Positions 8,058 to 15,586 of a stretch of 19,079 nucleotides of DNA are shown piece by piece. The stretch comes from an uncultured bacterium (GTDB lineage: Bacteria; Bacillota_A; Clostridia; Oscillospirales; Oscillospiraceae). Numbering within the stretch: position 1 is the stretch's first letter; each line of letters starts with the position of its first letter. The stretch covers positions 1-19,079 of the forward strand of contig CAJMMY010000005.1 of the NCBI GenBank assembly GCA_905214605.1, written 5' to 3'. Made by a program: the position numbers and the translations under genes. Under the pieces are notes generated by a model, which saw only the letters and a list, made by a program, of their open reading frames with translations, did not search any database and was not told the DNA's origin.

Positions 8058-9002
8058 ATGTCTGAAAAACCGAATTTGATTGTGATTACCGGCCCCACGG
8101 CAACGGGAAAAACCGCCTTGGGCGTGGCCGTTGCAAAAGCCCTGAACGGGGAAGTGGTGGGCGCCGATTCTATGCAAATCTACCGGCACATGGACATCGG
8201 CACGGCCAAACCCATGCCGGAGGAAATGGAAAATATCCCCCATCACATGGTGGATATGGTCAGCCCCTTGGAGTCCTTTTCCGTCTCCCGCTATGTGGAG
8301 CAGGCGACCCGGGTGGTGGACGATATTCTCGCCCGGGGCAAGGTGCCCATTGTGGTGGGCGGAACGGGCTTGTATATCGACTCCCTGCTGTCCGGACGGG
8401 AGTTTGCGGAAACCGAGTCCGACGCAAAAATCCGCTCCATGCTGGAGCAGCAGTATGATGCCCACGGGGGCGAGGTGCTGCTGCAAATGCTCCGGAGCAT
8501 CGACCCGGAGCGGGCGGAAAAGCTCCACCCGGCGGATAAGCGCCGGATTGTCCGGGCCATTGAGATTTTCCTTTTGACCGGGGAAACCATGACCGCCCAC
8601 GATGAAAAGACCCGGCAGCAGCCGAAACGGTACAATGCTCTGGAATATGCACTGGAGTTTGCGGACCGGGCGGACTTGTATCAGCGCATTGACCTGCGGG
8701 TGGACCGCATGGCATTGCTGGGACTGTTTGACGAGGTGGAGGCCTTGCTGGATGCGGGTGTGCCGAAGGATTGCACTGCTATGCAGGCCATCGGCTACAA
8801 GGAAATTGTGCAGGCCTTTGACGGCGAAATGACCCGGCAGGAGGCATTGACCCGGATTAAGCAAAGCTCCCGGCAGTATGCCAAGCGGCAGCTGACCTGG
8901 CTGCGGCGCAACCCGGATTTGACCTGGATTCGCTGGGACAAAACCCCGGACATTCCCAAGGCTGTCCACCAAATCGTAACGGATTGGCAGACCGGCCGGT
9001 AA
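8058..9002 (+). CDS. miaA: tRNA dimethylallyltransferase MiaA
   Basis: The 314-residue enzyme transfers a dimethylallyl group from DMAPP to N6 of A37 in tRNAs reading UNN codons, making the substrate of MiaB. The P-loop GPTATGKT is near residues 12–19, followed by GADSMQIYRHMDIGTAKP, the VGGTGLYID segment, MQAIGYKE and the C-terminal RQYAKRQLTWLRR, all diagnostic of MiaA. Length is normal. The ATG at 8058 has a GAGGA element about twelve bases upstream, a rather long spacing. It lies 29 bases after the CPBP gene and upstream of hfq, reproducing the widespread miaA-hfq adjacency. Confidence 0.96.
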   Translation: MSEKPNLIVITGPTATGKTALGVAVAKALNGEVVGADSMQIYRHMDIGTAKPMPEEMENIPHHMVDMVSPLESFSVSRYVEQATRVVDDILARGKVPIVVGGTGLYIDSLLSGREFAETESDAKIRSMLEQQYDAHGGEVLLQMLRSIDPERAEKLHPADKRRIVRAIEIFLLTGETMTAHDEKTRQQPKRYNALEYALEFADRADLYQRIDLRVDRMALLGLFDEVEALLDAGVPKDCTAMQAIGYKEIVQAFDGEMTRQEALTRIKQSSRQYAKRQLTWLRRNPDLTWIRWDKTPDIPKAVHQIVTDWQTGR

Positions 9003-9065
9003 AATTTCCGGCCTCGACCGTCTGCGACAAAAATCGACCGCCTTTCTGCGCTAAGATGAGGGCAG

Positions 9066-9132
9066 CACAAAACCTGTCGGTTTTGTGAAATTCATTTTGG
9101 CGGAGCGGCGGGGAGAACCGTCGGCTGCTCCG
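9066..9132 (+). promoter_or_regulatory. Two stem-loops in the hfq leader
   Basis: The 143-base miaA–hfq gap contains a perfect 9-bp hairpin (9066–9074 with 9079–9087, loop TGTC) and a second one pairing CGGAGC (9101–9106) with GCTCCG (9127–9132). The second ends just before the hfq ribosome site at 9134–9139. Neither is followed by a clean T-run, so they look like leader or RNA-processing structures more than terminators. No convincing promoter was found in the gap. Function is inferred only. Confidence 0.4.
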
Positions 9133-9145
9133 GAAGGAGACAACG

Positions 9146-9373
9146 ATGCAGAATTTACAGGATACGTTTTTGAACAAGGCTCGGCAGGAACGGGTACCGG
9201 TGACGGTATTCCTGACCAACGGATTCCAGATGCGGGGAGAAATCCGCGGATTTGACAACTTTGTGGTGATGGTGGAATCCGACGGCCGGCAGCAAATGAT
9301 TTACAAGCATGCCATTTCCACACTGGCACCGGCGCGGACCATTGATTGCCGCCCGGAGCCCGGCGGGGAATGA
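9146..9373 (+). CDS. hfq: RNA chaperone Hfq
   Basis: This 75-residue Sm-like protein forms a hexameric ring that binds small RNAs and mRNAs. Sm1 is visible as VPVTVFLTNGFQMRGEIRGFDNFVVMVE and Sm2 as QQMIYKHAISTLAPAR, where YKHAIST matches the conserved Y/F-KHAI-S Hfq signature. The N-terminal helix LQDTFLNKARQE is also typical. The start has AAGGAG six bases upstream. The C-terminal tail is short, as usual in Firmicutes. Two stem-loops precede the gene and could serve autoregulation, which is known for Hfq elsewhere but is not shown here. Confidence 0.96.
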   Translation: MQNLQDTFLNKARQERVPVTVFLTNGFQMRGEIRGFDNFVVMVESDGRQQMIYKHAISTLAPARTIDCRPEPGGE

Positions 9374-9419
9374 CCCGGCGAAAGGACTTGCCTTTCCCGG
9401 AGGAAGGACCGGTGGAATT

Positions 9420-10607
9420 TTGAGAAAGACCAATGCAGTCTGGAACGCAGCCATTGCGCTGCTGTTCATTCTGGTGCTGCTCTATCTGGGAATGTACGCC
9501 TATAAAAGCTTTCACAGCGGCTATGTGACGGCGGAGGCGGTGCCCATTGATTTGAATATCACGGCGCAAGCCAGCGGTCTGATTGTCCGGGAGGAAACGG
9601 TTCTGAACAACGACCGGAGTTATGTGGACGTGGTGGCCTCCGACGGTACGGCGGTGGCTGTGGGAGAAACGGTGGCCAATGCCATGAGCTCCCAAAGCTC
9701 CATGGAGTCCACCGCCCGGATGCATGAGCTGGAGCTGCAGATTTCCCGGGCGGAGGCTGCGGCGGATACCCGGCTGAATGCGGATACGGATAACAACATC
9801 ACCACTGCTCTTGTGAATTTGTCCGCGGCGGTGGCCCGGGGCGAAATGACGAAGATTTATGACCCGGAAGTGGTGCTGACCACTCATCTGCTGCAAAGCG
9901 CCAATACCGCCGCGGTGAGCGAGGAAGAACTGAGCCAGATGAAGGCGGAGCTGAGCCGTTTGCAGACGGACACAAAGGCCAATGCCACGGCCATTACCAG
10001 CCCGGTGGCGGGAATTTTCTCCACGGTGGTGGACGGATACGAATGGCTCGGCCCCTCCGATTTAACGGCTTTGACTCCTGCAAAGCTGAAGACCCTCATC
10101 GATCAGCGCAATGCGGTGGGCAGCAATCTGGGCAAGGTAGTCACGGGTACCAAGTGGTACTTTGCGGCGCTGGTGGACAAGAAGGACGCGAAAAATCTGA
10201 AAGAGGGCGGCGCCGCCACGTTGGACTTGGGTAAATATGCCAGCGGCAAAGTGACCGCAGTGGTGCAGCAAATCAGTGTTGCGGACAACGGGCAGTGCGC
10301 CGTGGTGTTCAAATGCCGCACGGCAATGAACGAAACCTTGGCCCTCCGTCAGCTGACCGCAGAGATTGTGTATGACGAAATTTCCGGTCTGCGGGTGCCG
10401 GTCAAGGCTGTGCATCTGAGCGAGGACGGAACCCCCTTCGTCTACGTGATTTCCGCCATGAAGGTGGAAGAGAAACCCATTGAGATTCTTTATACAGCAG
10501 ACGACTATTACATCGCCGCCATTGGCACTGCCGCCAATGCTCTGCGCGCCGGGAATGAAATCATTGTCAGCGGCCGGGGCTTGATGGACGGCGCCTTGAT
10601 TGGATAA
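9420..10607 (+). CDS. HlyD-like membrane-anchored adaptor protein
   Basis: A 395-residue protein with one N-terminal membrane helix (about residues 7–27, AIALLFILVLLYLGMYAY) and an extracellular domain. The arrangement fits the HlyD/membrane-fusion fold: a short β segment with SGLIVREE, a helical region at about 80–190, a second lipoyl-like half starting near SPVAGIFSTVVDG, then β-rich domains ending VIVSGRGLMDG-like. No ABC transporter or other pump partner is encoded nearby. There is no in-frame ATG between the hfq stop and the membrane helix. The best start is TTG at 9420, preceded by GGTGG (four bases) and GGAGG (about sixteen bases). An ATG at 9309 would lie inside hfq and is unlikely. 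It lies just upstream of yggS-sepF-divIVA, suggesting an envelope or division role; that is inference. Confidence 0.75.
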   Translation: MRKTNAVWNAAIALLFILVLLYLGMYAYKSFHSGYVTAEAVPIDLNITAQASGLIVREETVLNNDRSYVDVVASDGTAVAVGETVANAMSSQSSMESTARMHELELQISRAEAAADTRLNADTDNNITTALVNLSAAVARGEMTKIYDPEVVLTTHLLQSANTAAVSEEELSQMKAELSRLQTDTKANATAITSPVAGIFSTVVDGYEWLGPSDLTALTPAKLKTLIDQRNAVGSNLGKVVTGTKWYFAALVDKKDAKNLKEGGAATLDLGKYASGKVTAVVQQISVADNGQCAVVFKCRTAMNETLALRQLTAEIVYDEISGLRVPVKAVHLSEDGTPFVYVISAMKVEEKPIEILYTADDYYIAAIGTAANALRAGNEIIVSGRGLMDGALIG

Positions 10608-10647
10608 ACGCAAAGGAACGAAACCATAGGATTGCGAGGCAAAGACA

Positions 10648-11355
10648 ATGAGTACCGTGAAGATTGAAGAGAATGTGGCGTCGGTGAAAGCGAGAATCGC
10701 AGCCGCTGCCGGGGGCCGGCATGTGACTTTGGTGGCTGCCACGAAAATGAATGACGCCGAGGCCGTGCGCCGCGCCATTGCCGCCGGGGTTGATGCCTGC
10801 GGAGAAAACCGTGTGCAGGAAATGCTGGAAAAACTGGAGGAAGACGCCTATCGGGGCGTACCCCTGCATTTCATCGGGACCCTGCAAAAAAACAAGGTGA
10901 AATTCGTGGTGGGCAAGTGCGATTTGATTCACTCGGTGAATAGTCCGGAATTGCTGTCGGCCATTGCAAAAAAAGCGGAAAGTCTGGGCATTTGCCAGGA
11001 TGTTCTGTTGGAAATCAACATCGGCCGGGAGGAATCCAAAACCGGATTTTTGCCGGAGCAGCTGCCCCAACTTTTGGAAACTGCGGAAAATTTCCCCAGC
11101 GTTCATGTGCGGGGATTGATGGCGATTCCCCCAAAATCTCTGGAAATCGGCGGAAATCGACGGTATTTTGAGCAAATGCATGAGCTTTTTATTGACATTG
11201 GCGGAAAAAAATACGATAATGTCTCTATGGATTTTCTGTCTATGGGTATGAGCGAGGATTTCGAGGACGCCATCGCCTGCGGTGCCAACATGGTTCGCGT
11301 GGGCAGTGGGATTTTCGGACCCCGGAATTACGGCGCTGCAGCCCGACCGGAATGA
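10648..11355 (+). CDS. YggS-family pyridoxal-5'-phosphate homeostasis protein
   Basis: A 235-residue single-domain PLP-binding protein of the YggS/YlmE/PLPBP family, which buffers PLP and affects amino-acid and vitamin B6 balance without a known catalytic reaction. The PLP lysine is K33 in LVAATK. Other family landmarks are CGENRVQE, HFIGTLQKNKVK, IHSVNS, EINIGREESKTGF, VRGLMAIPP, LSMGMSEDFEDAIACG and VRVGSGIFG near the C-terminus. A GAGG ribosome site lies eight bases upstream of the ATG. In many Gram-positive genomes this gene (ylmE) precedes sepF, as here, 30 bases before the next start. Confidence 0.93.
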   Translation: MSTVKIEENVASVKARIAAAAGGRHVTLVAATKMNDAEAVRRAIAAGVDACGENRVQEMLEKLEEDAYRGVPLHFIGTLQKNKVKFVVGKCDLIHSVNSPELLSAIAKKAESLGICQDVLLEINIGREESKTGFLPEQLPQLLETAENFPSVHVRGLMAIPPKSLEIGGNRRYFEQMHELFIDIGGKKYDNVSMDFLSMGMSEDFEDAIACGANMVRVGSGIFGPRNYGAAARPE

Positions 11356-11385
11356 CGAGAGTATATGACTGACGGAGGTATCTGA

Positions 11386-11910
11386 ATGGGTATTTTAGAT
11401 ACTCTTAAAAATTTGACCCGTCCTTATGACGATGAGGACGATTACTACGATGACGACACCGAGCTGGAAACGGAAATTCGCCCCATGGGGCAGTCTTCCG
11501 CATCTACCGGTGAGAAAAAAAGCTCCTTCTTCACCAGCGGCACCCCGGAGTATGACGCCCCGGCACCCCGCCCGGTGTTCTCCCGGAAAGACCGGAGCGA
11601 CAGCGGCAAGGTGATGAATCTGAACGGCAACGGCGGAAACAAGGTTGTGTTCATGAAACCGGAGCGGTATGAAACCAGCAAAGAAATTTGCGACCATCTC
11701 CAGTCCAAGCGCATCGTCCTGCTGAATCTGGACGATACCAGCAAGGAAATTGCCCGCCGGATTTTGGACTTCATGGCAGGCGCCACCTATGCACTGGGCG
11801 GCAAGATTACCAGAATTTCCAGCAGTACATACATCATCACCCCCTACAGCGTGGATCTGGTGGGCGGAGATTTGATGGACGAGCTGGAAAACAGCGGATT
11901 TTTCTTCTAA
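11386..11910 (+). CDS. sepF: Cell division protein SepF
   Basis: A 174-residue SepF, which binds FtsZ filaments and tethers them to the membrane. The N-terminal MGILDTLKNL fits the amphipathic membrane-binding helix and is followed by an acidic linker (about residues 15–30, mostly Asp, Tyr and Glu). The globular domain starts near KVVFMKPERYETSKEI and contains the conserved segments IVLLNLDDTSKEIARRILDF, GATYALGG and YIITPYSVDL. Length is normal. The ATG has GGAGG seven bases upstream. Its position between yggS and divIVA is the conserved Gram-positive division context, but the ylmG and ylmH homologues often found there are absent. Confidence 0.96.
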   Translation: MGILDTLKNLTRPYDDEDDYYDDDTELETEIRPMGQSSASTGEKKSSFFTSGTPEYDAPAPRPVFSRKDRSDSGKVMNLNGNGGNKVVFMKPERYETSKEICDHLQSKRIVLLNLDDTSKEIARRILDFMAGATYALGGKITRISSSTYIITPYSVDLVGGDLMDELENSGFFF

Positions 11911-11912
11911 TC

Positions 11913-11980
11913 CGTTTCCCAACGGGGGAAAACGAAAGGCTGCGTTCCATGGCAGCCCCACGGCGCATGTCACAGCGCCG
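11913..11980 (+). promoter_or_regulatory. Three tandem stem-loops between sepF and divIVA
   Basis: Within 68 bases there are three adjacent short hairpins: CGTTTCCC with GGGGAAAACG (11913–11934), GGCTGC with GCAGCC (11938–11957), and CGGCGC with GCGCCG (11961–11980). None has a following T-run, so termination is unlikely. They could be mRNA processing or stability elements setting divIVA levels relative to sepF. The pairing is seen; the role is inferred. Confidence 0.4.
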
Positions 11981-12005
11981 ATGAGAGAGAAAGGTGGAAA
12001 AAGAT

Positions 12006-12587
12006 ATGATTACGTCCCAGGATATCAGAGCCAAAGCCTTTGAAAAGGCTGTGTTCGGCGGATATGAAATGGGCAGCGTGGACGAATATCTGGAGCAGGT
12101 TGCCCAGGAACTGGACGCTCAGGGTAAAGAAATTGCTGTTCTGAAAGGGAAAATGAAAATCCTTGCCGATAAGGTTGAGGAATATCGCGGTACGGAGTCG
12201 GCTATGCGGCAGGCTCTTGTTTCCGCGCAGCAGCTGGCAACGCAGATTGAAACCGATGCCAGAGCCAAAGCAGATGCAATCGTAACCGATGCCACGGCAC
12301 AGTCCGTGGAGGTTTTGTCCGATATTAAAAAGCAGATCGCAGCCGAGGAAACCCGTCTGGCTGCGGTGCGCGCCTCTTACGCAAAATTCCTGTCCGATGC
12401 AAAGGGTCTGTGCGAGCGCCAGATCCGTTATCTGGAATCCGTTCCCAAAGCAAAAGACGTTCCGGCGGAGCCCGTTCAGGCTGCTGCGCCGGCGGCGCCT
12501 GCTGCCATGGCTGCGGATCAGACCCGAATTACGGAGCCCGCTCAGGGCAACGGCGATTTTGGGTCTACTCAGATGTTCTCTCTGTAA
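12006..12587 (+). CDS. divIVA: DivIVA-domain cell division/polarity protein
   Basis: A 193-residue coiled-coil protein of the DivIVA family, which gathers at negatively curved membrane at septa and poles. The N-terminal domain shows ITSQDIRAKAFEKAVFGGYEMGSVDEYLEQVAQEL, matching the conserved pattern of a hydrophobic helix, a GY and VDEYL. It is followed by a long charged coiled coil (about residues 30–150) and an Ala/Pro-rich linker. The last residues, GSTQMFSL, form a short hydrophobic tail. The ATG at 12006 has AAGGTGG eight bases upstream; a GTG at 11994 overlaps that site and is less likely. It is the last gene of the long operon, before a hairpin with a T-run. Confidence 0.92.
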   Translation: MITSQDIRAKAFEKAVFGGYEMGSVDEYLEQVAQELDAQGKEIAVLKGKMKILADKVEEYRGTESAMRQALVSAQQLATQIETDARAKADAIVTDATAQSVEVLSDIKKQIAAEETRLAAVRASYAKFLSDAKGLCERQIRYLESVPKAKDVPAEPVQAAAPAAPAAMAADQTRITEPAQGNGDFGSTQMFSL

Positions 12588-12626
12588 ACCGGAAGAGGAC
12601 GAAACACGCGCAAAATCGTTAAGTTG

Positions 12627-12656
12627 CGGAGCGGTGAAACTCATCGCTCCGTTTTG
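12627..12656 (+). terminator. Stem-loop terminator or attenuator after divIVA
   Basis: CGGAGCGGTGA (12627–12637) pairs with TCATCGCTCCG (12641–12651), 11 bp including one G·U, around a three-base AAC loop. TTTTG follows directly. This fits an intrinsic terminator of modest strength lying between divIVA and ileS. It could also act as an attenuator for read-through into ileS. Confidence 0.65.
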
Positions 12657-12684
12657 TCGTAACATCAATCATTTCACATAGAAT
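12654..12684 (+). promoter_or_regulatory. Weak candidate promoter of ileS
   Basis: TTGTCG (12654–12659) and TAGAAT (12679–12684) resemble -35 and -10 elements with a 19-base spacer, longer than ideal. It starts in the T-run of the preceding hairpin and lies about 30 bases before the ileS start. No T-box leader elements (conserved antiterminator bulge AGGGTGG-type sequence or specifier loop) are seen in the 125-base gap. Confidence 0.3.
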
Positions 12685-12712
12685 AACCAATGGAAAAGTC
12701 AGGAGAATGAAC

Positions 12713-15523
12713 ATGTCCAAGGATTACAATGCAACAGTCAATCTGCCGAAGACGGACTTCCCCATGCGGGCCTCTCTGCCCAAACGGGAGCCGGATATGC
12801 TGAAGGCATGGCAGGAAATGGATCTCTACCACAAAATGGTGGACCGCAACGTGGGAAAACACGATTTTATTCTGCACGACGGCCCTCCGTTCTCCAACGG
12901 TATGATTCACATGGGTACTGCCCTGAACAAGTGCATTAAGGACTTTATCGTCCGCTATAAAAACATGACCGGCTGGCATGCACCCTATACCCCCGGCTGG
13001 GATAACCACGGTATGCCCATCGAATCTGCTATTATCAAAGAGCAGAAGCTGAACCACAAGGCGATGAGCGTTTCCGAATTCCGGGACGACTGCCATGAGT
13101 TTGCACAGCACTATGTTGATGTGCAGCGGGAGCAGTTCAAGCGTCTGGGCTGCCAGGGCGATTGGGACCACCCCTATCTGACCATGAACCCCAAGTTCGA
13201 GGCCGAAGAAGTCAAAGTGTTCGGCGAGATGTTCAAAAAGGGTTACATCTACAAGGGCAAAAAGCCCGTTTACTGGTGCGCACATGACGAGACCGCTCTG
13301 GCTGAGGCAGAAATCGAGTACGCCGACGATCCCGTTACCACCATTTTCGTGAAATTCCCCGTGATCAACGATCAGGGCAAGCTCGCTCAGTACGGTCCTC
13401 TGGAAAACACCTACTTCGTCATCTGGACCACCACCACTTGGACCCTGCCCGGCAACCAGGCAATCTGCCTGAATGCCAATGTGGACTACGCTGTGGCAAA
13501 AGCCTCCAACGGCGAAGTGTACATCATGGCAGAAGAGCTGATGGAGTCCGTGCTGGCAAAAGCCGGTCTGACCGTGGCGGAAAAGCTGGCTGTGATGAAG
13601 GGCAGCGAGTTTGAGTACATGGTGGCACAGCACCCCCTGATGGACCAGACCTCTCTGGTCATTCTGGGCGACCACGTTACCACCGATGCCGGTACCGGCT
13701 GCGTGCATACCGCTCCGGCTTACGGCGCAGATGACTTTATGATCTGCATGAAGTATCCCGAAATCGAAACCGGCGCAAACATGGTTGTCAACGTGGGTGA
13801 TGACGGCTGCTTTAACGAGGCTGCCGGCAAGTATGCAGGCATTCCCGTGCAGAAGGCACACCCGGTGATTTACCAGGATTTGGTGGACTGCGGCGCGCTG
13901 CTGGCCAGCGAGGACATCGTCCACTCCTACCCCCACTGCTGGCGCTGCAAGAGCCCCATCATCTTCCGTGCCACCGACCAGTGGTTCTGCTCCGTGGAGG
14001 CATTCAAGGAAGAGGCTGTGAAGGCTTGCGACGATGTGCAGTGGATTCCCGAATGGGGTCATGACCGCATGGTGGGCATGATTCGCGAGCGCGCCGACTG
14101 GTGCATTTCCCGTCAGCGCCGTTGGGGTCTGCCCATTCCCGTGTTCTATTGCTCCGATTGCGGCAAGCCCGTGTGCAACGATGAGACCATCGGCAAGATT
14201 TCCGAGATTTTCCGTGAGCACGGCTCCAACGCATGGTTTGATTGGGAGGCAGAAAAGCTGCTGCCCGAGGGATTTGTCTGCCCCCACTGCGGCGGCAAGC
14301 ACTTCACCAAAGAGACCAACACGCTGGACGGCTGGTTTGACTCCGGTTCCACCCATGTGGCCTCTATGGAGCTGGACAGCCCCGGCGTCTGGCCCGCAAC
14401 CATGTATCTGGAGGGCAACGACCAGTATCGCGGCTGGTTCCAGTCCTCTCTGCTGACTGCTGTGGCAACCCGCGGCAGAGCCCCCTACAACATCGTGCTG
14501 ACCCATGGCTGGACCGTGGACGGCGAGGGCAAGGCCATGCACAAATCTCTGGGCAACGGCATTTACCCCGATGAAATCGTGCCCAAATACGGCGCTGACC
14601 TGGTGCGTCTGTGGGCCGCATCTACGGATTATCACATGGATGTGCGCTGCTCCGATGCAATCTTCAAGCAGCTGTCCGATAAGTACCTGAAGATTCGCAA
14701 CACCGCCCGGTACATTCTGGGCAACATTGCCGACTTCAATCCCGACACCGACGCAGTGGCTTATGCCGATATGCTGCCTCTGGACCGTTGGGCAATGGTC
14801 CGTCTGAATGAGCTGGTGAAGAAGTGCATCGACGCTTACGAGGCTTATGACTTCTACATCGCAACTCAGGCTATCCATAAATTCTGCGTGGTGGATATGT
14901 CCAACTTCTATCTGGACATCATCAAGGACCGTCTGTACTGCGACGGCACCACCTCTCTGTCCCGCCGCTCCGCACAGACCGCAATCTTCAAGATTCTGTC
15001 TGCCATCACCCGCCTGTTGGCACCGGTGCTGTCCTTCACCACTTACGAAATCTGGGGTGCAATGCCCCACAGCAAGGACGAGAACGCTGAGCACGTCATG
15101 CTCAACGATATGCCCGCTTACGACCCCGAGATGCACTTCACCGAGGAAGAGGCTGCATACTGGGAGAAATGCATTGCATTGCGTACCGATGTAAACAAGG
15201 CTCTGGAGCTGGCCCGCGCCGAGAAGAAGGTGGGCAAGCCTCTGGACGCAAAGCTGACCCTGTTTGTGTCTGATTCTGCAAAGGAAACCTTTGCTCAGAT
15301 CAAGGACGTGAACTTCAATCAGCTGTGCATCGTCTCCGAAACCGACGTTGCCGAGGGCGAAGGCGAAGGCTATCAGGGCGAGCAGTTTGCCGGTCTGACC
15401 GTGAAGGTTGAGCCCAGCACCGCTCCCAAGTGCCCCCGCTGCTGGATGCACTCCAACACCGTCGGCACCGACGCAGACGAGCCCGAGCTGTGCGCACGCT
15501 GCGCAGCAGCCATCAAGGCTTAA
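12713..15523 (+). CDS. ileS: Isoleucyl-tRNA synthetase
   Basis: This 936-residue class I synthetase charges tRNA-Ile. The first signature is HMGT (66–69) in NGMIHMGTALNK, where the classic motif is HIGH; the second is AMHKS (608–612) in GKAMHKSLGN, where the classic motif is KMSKS. The editing domain shows WTTTTWTLPGNQ and the GTGCVHTAPAYG segment. GWDNHGMPIE near residue 99 and the ISRQRRWGLPIPVF block are diagnostic of IleRS. A zinc ribbon lies in the connective region (CSDCGKPVC, CPHCGG), and a C-terminal zinc site has C907, C910, C927 and C930. The ATG at 12713 is seven bases after AGGAG; an ATG six bases earlier is only one base from it. Codon use shifts toward CGC/CGT, CCC and GCT compared with mutS, consistent with high expression. 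Confidence 0.97.
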   Translation: MSKDYNATVNLPKTDFPMRASLPKREPDMLKAWQEMDLYHKMVDRNVGKHDFILHDGPPFSNGMIHMGTALNKCIKDFIVRYKNMTGWHAPYTPGWDNHGMPIESAIIKEQKLNHKAMSVSEFRDDCHEFAQHYVDVQREQFKRLGCQGDWDHPYLTMNPKFEAEEVKVFGEMFKKGYIYKGKKPVYWCAHDETALAEAEIEYADDPVTTIFVKFPVINDQGKLAQYGPLENTYFVIWTTTTWTLPGNQAICLNANVDYAVAKASNGEVYIMAEELMESVLAKAGLTVAEKLAVMKGSEFEYMVAQHPLMDQTSLVILGDHVTTDAGTGCVHTAPAYGADDFMICMKYPEIETGANMVVNVGDDGCFNEAAGKYAGIPVQKAHPVIYQDLVDCGALLASEDIVHSYPHCWRCKSPIIFRATDQWFCSVEAFKEEAVKACDDVQWIPEWGHDRMVGMIRERADWCISRQRRWGLPIPVFYCSDCGKPVCNDETIGKISEIFREHGSNAWFDWEAEKLLPEGFVCPHCGGKHFTKETNTLDGWFDSGSTHVASMELDSPGVWPATMYLEGNDQYRGWFQSSLLTAVATRGRAPYNIVLTHGWTVDGEGKAMHKSLGNGIYPDEIVPKYGADLVRLWAASTDYHMDVRCSDAIFKQLSDKYLKIRNTARYILGNIADFNPDTDAVAYADMLPLDRWAMVRLNELVKKCIDAYEAYDFYIATQAIHKFCVVDMSNFYLDIIKDRLYCDGTTSLSRRSAQTAIFKILSAITRLLAPVLSFTTYEIWGAMPHSKDENAEHVMLNDMPAYDPEMHFTEEEAAYWEKCIALRTDVNKALELARAEKKVGKPLDAKLTLFVSDSAKETFAQIKDVNFNQLCIVSETDVAEGEGEGYQGEQFAGLTVKVEPSTAPKCPRCWMHSNTVGTDADEPELCARCAAAIKA

Positions 15524-15536
15524 TCAAACAAAATAT

Positions 15537-15569
15537 TCAGCCGGACGATGCAAACCGTCCGGCTGATTT
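15537..15569 (+). terminator. Stem-loop between ileS and lspA
   Basis: TCAGCCGGACG (15537–15547) pairs perfectly with CGTCCGGCTGA (15556–15566) around an eight-base loop. Only TTT follows before an A-run and the lspA ribosome site, so termination would be weak. It probably gives partial read-through or marks an RNA end that reduces lspA-rluD expression relative to ileS. Confidence 0.5.
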
Positions 15570-15586
15570 CAAAAAAGGAGTTTTTT

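Noticed and set aside
9014..9050. TCGACCG repeated twice, each followed within a few bases by CTGCG, after miaA
   Set aside because: The repeat is short and imperfect with unequal spacing. It gives no array and no further copies.
9029..9057. Possible promoter for hfq with TAAGAT at 9052–9057
   Set aside because: No acceptable -35 exists at 16–18 bases spacing; the nearest GCGACA is 22 bases away.
9309..9419. ATG at 9309 as the start of the HlyD-like gene
   Set aside because: It lies inside hfq in another frame, and the 37 residues it would add look like shadow sequence; the membrane helix directly follows the TTG at 9420.
12674..15451. Very long open frame antisense to ileS (over 900 codons)
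   Set aside because: The protein has no recognisable family, and the opposite strand is an intact IleRS. GC-rich codon bias that avoids TTA, CTA and TCA in the sense strand explains the open antisense frame. The same applies to long antisense frames over mutL and mutS.
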